A DNA stretch of 64,000 nt, taken from positions 6,317,501-6,381,500 of the forward strand of contig NC_090288.1 in assembly GCF_037392515.1 (NCBI RefSeq). Reading direction: 5' to 3'. Shown in pieces: positions 37,801 through 46,800 of this stretch. The DNA comes from Haliotis asinina. Lineage: Eukaryota; Mollusca; Gastropoda; Lepetellida; Haliotidae. Numbering within the stretch: the stretch's first letter is position 1; every line of letters begins with the position of its first letter. The notes under the pieces were generated by a model. That model ran no database searches, was not told the DNA's origin, and saw only the letters and a list, made by a program, of their open reading frames with translations. The position numbers were made by a program, and so were the translations under genes.

Positions 37801-40800
37801 AATCTATATCTGGGGATTATTTTGAATTTTGTGCCATCCTAATGTGCCTGAATCTACTTGTCGATTTAAAGGAGAAGCGAAGGGGTAGCCTAGTGGTTAA
37901 TAACGCTGAAGATTCTGGTTCGATTCCCCACATGGATATAATGTGTGACGCCAGTTTCTGGTACCCCCCACCGTAACATTGCTGAAATCTTGCTAAATAT
38001 TTATCCATACGTTCTTATAACATTTCATTGGTCTGCGTGGGCCATCAGTGTTGAAACATGCTACTTATAGTCATTAGTGCGTGAAAAGAGCATTATGCGT
38101 GTTTAGCAATACCCTCGCGATACAACGAGAGAGACGGAACTGGCAACGACAAATTGTATTCTAATGGGGAATCAAACTTGTGACTTCATCGTGCCGACTT
38201 AACGTTTAAACTACCTGGCTACCAAACTATTGTGACGTGGCTAATGTAGTGTTCTAGTCCTGTATACGCAAGTTACTACTAGCCTTCACTTACCCTTGTG
38301 CCTGCTCTACTCTTCCGTCTTACATCTGAAATAATGATAATGGCCATTTAAAAAACACACAACAAAACGCCTGTTTCCACATACTTGTACATGCACAAAG
38401 AGCAAACACATTAGTGCTCCGAATAACACATCCAGCCTGTTTGGCGCTGGAATATTTTAATCAAATGACTTATCCCACCTGGTACCCATTTTATCCTAGA
38501 TGAACAGAAGCACTTTTGAACAAAATCCCTTGTCTAAAGTGAGACCATATGTATCACATGTGCTTCGTCCTAAGTCCTAGAAACTCTCGGGAGTCAAGCT
38601 ACCAAACACGGTCACCCTTCCAAGGATCCTCCCAATGTTCATTCACTTTGACTGATTTGTCACCTGCGCTCTATGCAAAGGACCACATACCATCACAAGG
38701 TGAACACAACGCACAGAGTGAATGTCTATAGATACATCTGAAATGTTGTTCTAGCCTCCTTCACAAACACCCATTATTCACATGACTGACAAGCTGTGCC
38801 ACATCAGAAAACATTTTGATCATTCGCTGGTCATTGCAAACACATGCTGTGTCTATGTTTGTTGGTCGTTTAACCAGCACTCAGCATTCGGCCTATATAT
38901 CTGGAGTGAGTGAGTTTACTTTTACACCACACAATACCAGCTCCATGGTGGCGGTCTGTAAATAATCAAGTCTGGATCGCAATTGGGGTGCAATGACATG
39001 TGTCAACCAAGCCAGTGATCCCGTTGGTGGCCTCTTATGCTAAGCATGGGCTAATGCAGACCATTCTCTACCCGGGTCCTGGATTGTTGTGTAAACTTGA
39101 AACAGAGGGATTTGGCCTGATGAACAAGACCATGAACTACTCGAACACATCGCCGTTCTAAAATAGCACATTTCGAATCAAAGAGTGATTTCCAAAAAAT
39201 CTTAGAGTGTCGCATACTATGGAAACTTATCTTACCTTTGTCATCACCTAAATTTAACTTTAGAACTGGCATCTTTGGAGGCTTGAATTCGAAATTAAAC
39301 CCGTCATCTGAAGAGAAAATAAATATTAATGTAACGATTTAACCTTTTGTAAAAAAAAAAAATCCCCAATAGCAACAAAATGAAAAAATGCAATATTCAC
39401 ACGTTGTGACAATTCTCAGTATCGTAGGCGGGTACCAAATTGGGGTGAAACCGTACTCTCTTACCACGGTACAGTACCTATTGCGGTAGAAGGCCTGCGG
39501 ATCAATTCTTTGTAGGTTTGGAATGTGAGATATGATCATAATGACGAAAACTGACAACAAGAACCAAACCTTAAATTGTTTGATATCATGAAATAAATAA
39601 CCATAATAAATAACCATAATCTTTTTCTTTTGAAAAGAACAAGACTAATTTTATGATTAGATAGAACTGACTGTGCGAAAACCGGAAATATCGAATTTTT
39701 GGATTGGATTACCGAAACGAAGGCAAAATACCGTGGTTCTGCCAATACCGTGATACAGAACTGGAACCTGAAAACGTTTAAACTATAACTGTATCTACTG
39801 TGCATGATTGAGTGTTTAGCGTTACGCCGCATTTGGCAATATTCTAGTGATATCACGGCAGAGCCCACAAGAAAATGGCTTCACGCATTGTACCCATGTA
39901 GGGAATGGAACCAGGGTCGTCGGGGTGGCAAGTGAACGCTTTAACTACTTAGCTACCCCTCCCCGATTTGATAGACAAAACATGGTGAACGATCACATGT
40001 CTTACCACGACTTTTCCTCGGCATGTCTCTGGCTGTGGGCGTCTTCTTCGTCCAACTGGAAAGTTCAATTATTTGTGTCACATATGTGTCCATTGCACAA
40101 CACAATGACACAAACGTCACGTATATTCATTATATCTTCGGCTACTCGAAGATATAATCCATAAAGGCCACATCACCATCGTAAAACACATGGGAATAAT
40201 AGATACACTGTTCATGTTGATGGCAAATATCATTAGGTGTCCAGTATTCTTCAAGATGTATTACGGGTAATATGAAATTTTTAAACACTCTATAAAAATA
40301 ATCTGAGTATTACTTTAATTTATCTACAACAGACCACAACACAAATAAACTGGTACGATTAACCGGAACATGTTATGTATTATGTTTATTAATAAATATG
40401 ATAACATGATAACTATGCCTTTTTAAAACTTTTTAATGTGATTTAAACCCAGGAATCTTATCTCGCATCACTCCGTGTTAATATTTTCCATGGCATTAAT
40501 TTTACTTTCTTTTTCTCTCATATCACATTTGAAAAATATTAACCTTTCATAAGGCTTCGTGAAATGTTAATCACGTTCGTTAAATGATACGTTCTATATA
40601 CCAAGGTGGATGTGTTATCACGATAGTATATATGTTCACGTCTTAACAATCCAACCTGATGTTAGACCTTTTCAATCTTATGTCATATCTATCTCAAAAC
40701 TGCAAGAATGCAGGAAGATCCAAATGATTTTAACTGAAAACCTTTCTATTTCACTTTGATATTTTGCTTTCATACAACTCAAACACTATAACATGTAAAT

Positions 40801-43800
40801 AAACGCTGATGAAACGTAAAAAACAGACAGGTTTAACTGCCAGCGTCAATATGATCAATCAAGGGCTCACTCTGAATGCGAAGGTCCTATGTCTCTGGCA
40901 TCGGTCTTCTCGATGGTGCCACCGACATCTCTGGCTGGACCACGCTCATAAGACACCATGCTCTTCGGTTTCTGCCTCGCCTTTGACTGGAGTGTGGACA
41001 TGTCTCTGATAGGTCCGCTAGGGGCTCTCCCTTTTGTGTTGTCAGATCCGTCTGCTGTTGCTGTTTCTGCCTCCGCCGCCGCAGCTGCCGCTTCCGCCGC
41101 CGCTGCTGCCGCCGCGGCTTCTGCTTTGGCTCGAGTTTCAGCCTCCCTTTGTCTGGGGTTTCAATATGTATAAGGTGAAAACGTGTTGGTAATTCGAATT
41201 TCAGCTTCACATTCTGAGAACATGATCACACTTTCTAAGCTGATACATCAGAACCTGAAAAATATATTTCATCACAATTTGATGATTGATTCGTTCTTGC
41301 TTAACTCAGCGAAATTCAAGCTGTATGGCGGCGGCCTGTCCAGACAATCTAGTGATCAACAGCTTGAGTATCGATCTACGTAGTTGGGTTACGATGACAT
41401 GTGTCAGTCACGTCAGCGAGTCTGACCGCCCGTTAGTAGTCTCTTTCGACAAGCCTGGGTTACTGAAGATCAATTCTAATCCGGATCGCCCAGCTAACTG
41501 ACTGCGGTCTGTAAATAATCGAGTCTGGATCTCCTCACCCACAACTGTGCGCAACAACTCACGCGGTCAGGGTACGATGTTGTGCACTCAATCTGACTAC
41601 TTTCCCGTGTAAACACAAACGCGGGGTTCTTTGGACCGATTCTAATGCGGTTTTCCCTGTGGATTTGATGCAATGATATTACAAGCTTTGATGGGGATTG
41701 CGTATAAATGTAATTACAGTACAACAGATGGTTCTTCATATTTGTGACGAAAACGCCACTTGACAACGAGGGAAAACTTCGACCATAATTGTAGCGATTC
41801 TGGGATTTGAACACACGATCATGACAAAGAGACGTCGAATGACAGGCTGTCGTTTATAATTACAAACCACAAATATGTAATTCACAACGTGCACGGAGTT
41901 GCTGCTTGCGAAATGCCATTACTGAGGTACAAGATCCTCGATCCACAAAGCATTCGTAACGTTGCTACCTTTCGTAAGGCCTGTGAATATCGTAGGACTA
42001 CGAACGTTTTGTGGATCGGGGCCCTGAAACATACGTCAAGCCATCCTTTTTATGCTATTTATTAGTGGGAGCCTGGATTAGAACTGATCCTAGCTGCATG
42101 AATTGTTTATTCATCAGTCACAGTGGGTGACGTAGATGATGGCGTGTTGATTACGTCAATGTCGGGGATCGTTACATGTAGTATCAAGCATTGGATCTTC
42201 TGGTTACTTAGTAATGTAGAGGTCATCGTCATATTGATGGATTATTGGTGAATATTGTCATCAATAAAACACACACACAAACACACACACAGACTAACAC
42301 GCACGTGCACGTACTCACGAACAAACCTTGCACAACATGTTGTGGTCATTTACTGTCATTTATGTCGTTCTGTCAATAAAGAAGCCGTGGGAAGCCTAGT
42401 TATTCTGTAACAGCAAGACAGTGTGGGTAGCCTAGTCGTTAAAGCGTTCGCTCGTCAAGCCGAACACCGAGGTTCGATTCCTATATGGGTACAATATGTG
42501 AATTCAAGTGTCCCCCCTCCCCCTTCCGTGATATTTGCTGGATTACTGTTACGCAAAAGTAAACTCGGTCAATCATTAACGAGTCAACGGTGACTATGAA
42601 GCTAATCAATGATTCCTACTCTCTCTTCTTCCTCTTCATCTCGTCATACTTGTCTCCAAATTTCTCCCTCATCCTCTTCTCCCTTTCCTGTCTCCTCTTC
42701 TCCCTCGCCTCTAGGTACTCCTTCCTCTCCTCCTCCGTCATGGCTGACAGGTCCGGCTCTTCTTCCGAGGAGTCGCTAAAATAATCATCTTCCTCAATGC
42801 TAACCATATTCGACTTCCGCCGAGACCGTGGACCGGTGGTGGGCATGCCCAGTCCATGCAGGTCGATCCCGTTGCTGCTCGCTTGTTCGGACGTCTTCTG
42901 GAACTGCCTCTGCCTCATCGGCAGGCCCCCCATCACCTCTTCGATCCATGGCTTCTGCGGGACGTTGTCGTGTTTCTGTTGCCCTGATCGACGGAGGGGA
43001 CGTTCTATCATCCTCTGAAGCCGACGGAGGTCCTTCTTCCCACGAGCGGTCTCTGTGAGGTAACTGGAACAGGAGGGAGTTCACTTACCATTTCAGCGGA
43101 ATCATGGCGGGTTTGCGACATCTCTGTCATGTGATTTGTGATCATTGTTTAACGCTCTACCTAGCAAATATTAACAGTTTGTAAATAATCGAGTCTGGAC
43201 CACACAATACAATGATCAGCAGATCAATCTAGCACGCCACTGGGATAAACTGACATGTGTCAAGTCACCCACCGTGAGCACCTGATCCTGTTAGTCGCCT
43301 CTTACGACAAGAGTTAATGAAGATCACTGCCAATCCTGATCTTCAAGTGCACTCATGTGGCGTGAGCTAAGGTGAAGTTGGACTTCACTCCGTGTGCAAG
43401 ATTTCTGCTCTCACAGAAATATTTTAGTGGACGTGTATTCACGCATGTGTGTGTTTGTTCATGTGTCTGTATGTGAGCACGAGGGTTTCTGTGTGTCTGT
43501 ATGTTCTTGTCCTGTCTACTTTTATAGTGCTAGTCAGTTGCGATGCCTTGCTACAGTTTAACATGTATACCATGAGCAGGACAGTAACTCCGAGCCACCT
43601 CAGTGCCCTCCAGTACCGTATTTAACGTAATTTTAACGTCATCTGGTACTTTGGGCAGGAGAGACGATAGGGTAGTCTAGTGAGTAAAGTATTTCGCACG
43701 GTCACGCCGAAGCCCTGGGTTCGAGTCCCCACATGGGTACAATGTTTGAAGCTCATTTCCGGTATTCCATACAGTGATATTGCTGGGGCAATGATAAAGG

Positions 43801-46800
43801 CGGTGTAAATCTAAATCACTGACTCACCTGGGACAGTAGGGTGATTCTGAGGTTAAAACGTTCGATAATCAGGCCGAATACCCAGGTACAATGTGTGATT
43901 TTTCAGTGGGTAGATTAAAGTGCAATCTTGCCAGAGTATAGATACAAACATCATTAAGGTTGTACTTGCCCCCTTTGGCCCATCCAAAAGACCGGGGAGG
44001 AGGCTTTTCTGACAGGTGTATGGAGTAAAATGAGTGAACGACATTTCATCTGTTTTTAGACATTTTACACAATTTCATCGGCATAACAGAGGTTGATAAA
44101 TAAAGAAAAATCCACTTTTCAAATTTGACTCCTTACCCACATCACAGAATCTGCAATTAAACCTATTATGGGATACAGTAACGTCACGAAGTGAATGCAT
44201 CTGGTGATTTTGAAAACAAGTCACGTCCCTTAGTTTCAGATCGCCGCTCTGATCACGTGGCTGCAGCGTCTGCAGGGAAGGTCAAGGTCGGTGGGTCTCT
44301 AACACAAAAACATGGTCACCTTGTCTGGCGCTTGGTATTAAGGTGATAAAACAAGGAATGGCCGACTCGCAGAACACTGTGCCAGAGTGGAATTCCATGT
44401 TAAACTGAGTATGGCATCTCAGTAGGTTAGCACTATAGAACCGGTAACAGTCTAGACTAGTACAAGAAGTCTGATACAGCCATGGCTGTAAGGATGCGCG
44501 TCAATATAAATATTCAATAACTTTGAACGTGATTTTAAATCCATTTCAGCTCACCATTAAGTTATATGATGTTAATAGGTTTACATGTCATCTATATATG
44601 CTTCAAATTCCACAGGAGTAATTCACATGATATAGTTGATTCAATTATCGTAAAAAAACATACAATGACAATATTATAACTCCCATCACGCAAGCGTTCA
44701 CATGTCGTGACGATGCACAATTTCCTGGAAATATACTCTTAAGAATTTTAGAAAAACGAATAACAGTGTTTTATTTAATTGGTATTGTAATTTGATTTGG
44801 TCAATGGCGTGTTGGTGTAGTTTTGTTTTTCTGGGATTGTATTGATAACCCAGGAGCTGAAAGGTCAGAACTTCAGAAATCGCATTGTCTCGTTGTAGAC
44901 TTTACGACGCCACAAGGAATAATAGCGCCACCTACATGGTGCATTGATTAACATGTATACTTACTCGTCCTCCGATATGGAGCCTGAAACAGACGGAATG
45001 ACACACAGTTACACAACTGGATTTCTTTCTTAGGGTTTCTTTCAGTTTCAGTTTTGAATAAAAGTTTATCCCGATTATATTTCATTTCATTTGTTAACAT
45101 GCATCTTTGAAATTTTGTGATTCTGGGTCTTGTGACTATCGACAGTATGAATATATGACGATGACGATGGCGATGACGATGATGATGATGATGGTGGTGG
45201 TAGTGTTGTTTTTGATGATGATGATGATGATGATGATAATGATAGCGATGATGATGATGATGGATGATGAATGATGGTGATCTGAAACCTGTTTGGTTGT
45301 AATTCCAATTTGGTTCATACCACAATACATATTATAAAGGAATGAAGACATAAATATAGTCAACAGTTGTGATCCCATTACCTCGTCTTATTCTCACTGA
45401 TTCCTCGTCGCTTTCTCCGGGAGACATGAGTTCGGGAGACCCAAAGCCGATGACGTTGCCATCGTCATCTCGCAACACCTTACGCCTGTAACGTCTCCGC
45501 GTGCCCCCTTCACTGACGTCACTGATAACGGAATATGTACGAGTCACGTCTTCTGCCACATCCCGCGCCATACTTAGGCGGTCAGGGGAAGAAGATCCGT
45601 CGCTGCTTAGTTTGGCCTCGAGGTCATCGGCAATATCTTTCCGTTTCTTTTTCCAGTGTCTCTTTTTACTTCCGTCGATGTCCTCACCTAGAATTTCCTT
45701 TGCTTTCTTTATGTCCTCGTAATGTTCTAACATGTCCTCGTCACATGACTCACTGTCGCTGTAAGTTCCGTCCTCGTGACGTTTTCGACGTTTCACGTGA
45801 CGCGTTCCGCCGTCACTCACATAGGAGTAGTAACTGTGGGCACTATTTAATATCTCACGCGCTTGGGCCATTTCCTGCTGCATTTGTTGTTCTCGCTCTT
45901 CTCGTTGTAATCGTCGTTGCAATCGTCGTTCCTTCCCACTGAGATCCTGGAAAATAATCAAGAAAACATATTTAGCAATATCTTCATGCCGCTGTTATTT
46001 CATATGGCAGCTGCATGATTTACGAATAATCTTCCCGCAGCCATAAGACAGTGGGTGCGTTCAGTTTTACGACGCACTCAGCAATATTCCAGCTATTGTG
46101 GCGCCGTTCTGTAAATAATCGAGTCTGGACCTGACAATCCAGTGATATCAACATCATGAGCATAACTTTTCCTAACTGGGATACAATGGCACGTGTCAAC
46201 CAAGTCAGAGAGCCTGATTATCCGATCCCGTTAGTCGCCTCTTATGACTCTTGTGTTTTTGCCGGTGACAAAACGCACAGTTGCAGTCTGGTCAGACAAG
46301 AAATTGTTTGTTTCGTAAAGAACATTTTTTTTGACGGACAATACATGTCAAGCGAACAATACATTACATAAGGGCAAAATGCTTTCTCTGAAACAGCTTA
46401 CGATGAAAAGAAAAAGTGACATGTCAAGGTCCAACTCTTCGATGTAAAGCACGAATATTACCTTCTCGCTGTCATAGGATTCGCTGTCACTATAGTTGCC
46501 ATCAGATCGTCGTCGACGTCGTCGTACCCGGCGTGTCCCACCCGGACTGTACACACTCCGGTAACTGTAGTCGCTGTCGCTGCCGGAGTTACGCCCACCT
46601 GACTTGTACTTTGCCAATTGTTCTTTCGTCATGTTTCGACCTTCCGGCGTCTTCAAACCACGCGCCTTCTTCCCAGCTCTAACATCTCTGCTGTCACGCC
46701 TAGCCTTGCTGTCACGCCTAGCCTTGCTGTCACGCCTTTCTTCTTTACTGAAAGTGTGAATGTGTTAGGGTTACAGATTCCCTGAACTGTACTTGAAATA

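Noticed and set aside
40887-41210. A 107-residue Arg/Gln-rich protein on the minus strand
   Set aside because: It is the wrong frame of exon 7; the correct frame is the Ala/Glu-rich one, which fits both splice phases.
42616-43063. Exon 6 as the last exon of a separate gene ending in TAG
   Set aside because: The TAG overlaps a usable donor and the downstream exon continues the helix in the right phase. Kept as a possible isoform only.
42797-43084. Several 73-94-codon frames overlapping exon 6
   Set aside because: Shadow frames of a coding exon.
45501-45942. A 135-codon plus-strand frame opposite exon 4
   Set aside because: Antisense shadow of a GC-richer coding exon; no motifs of its own.
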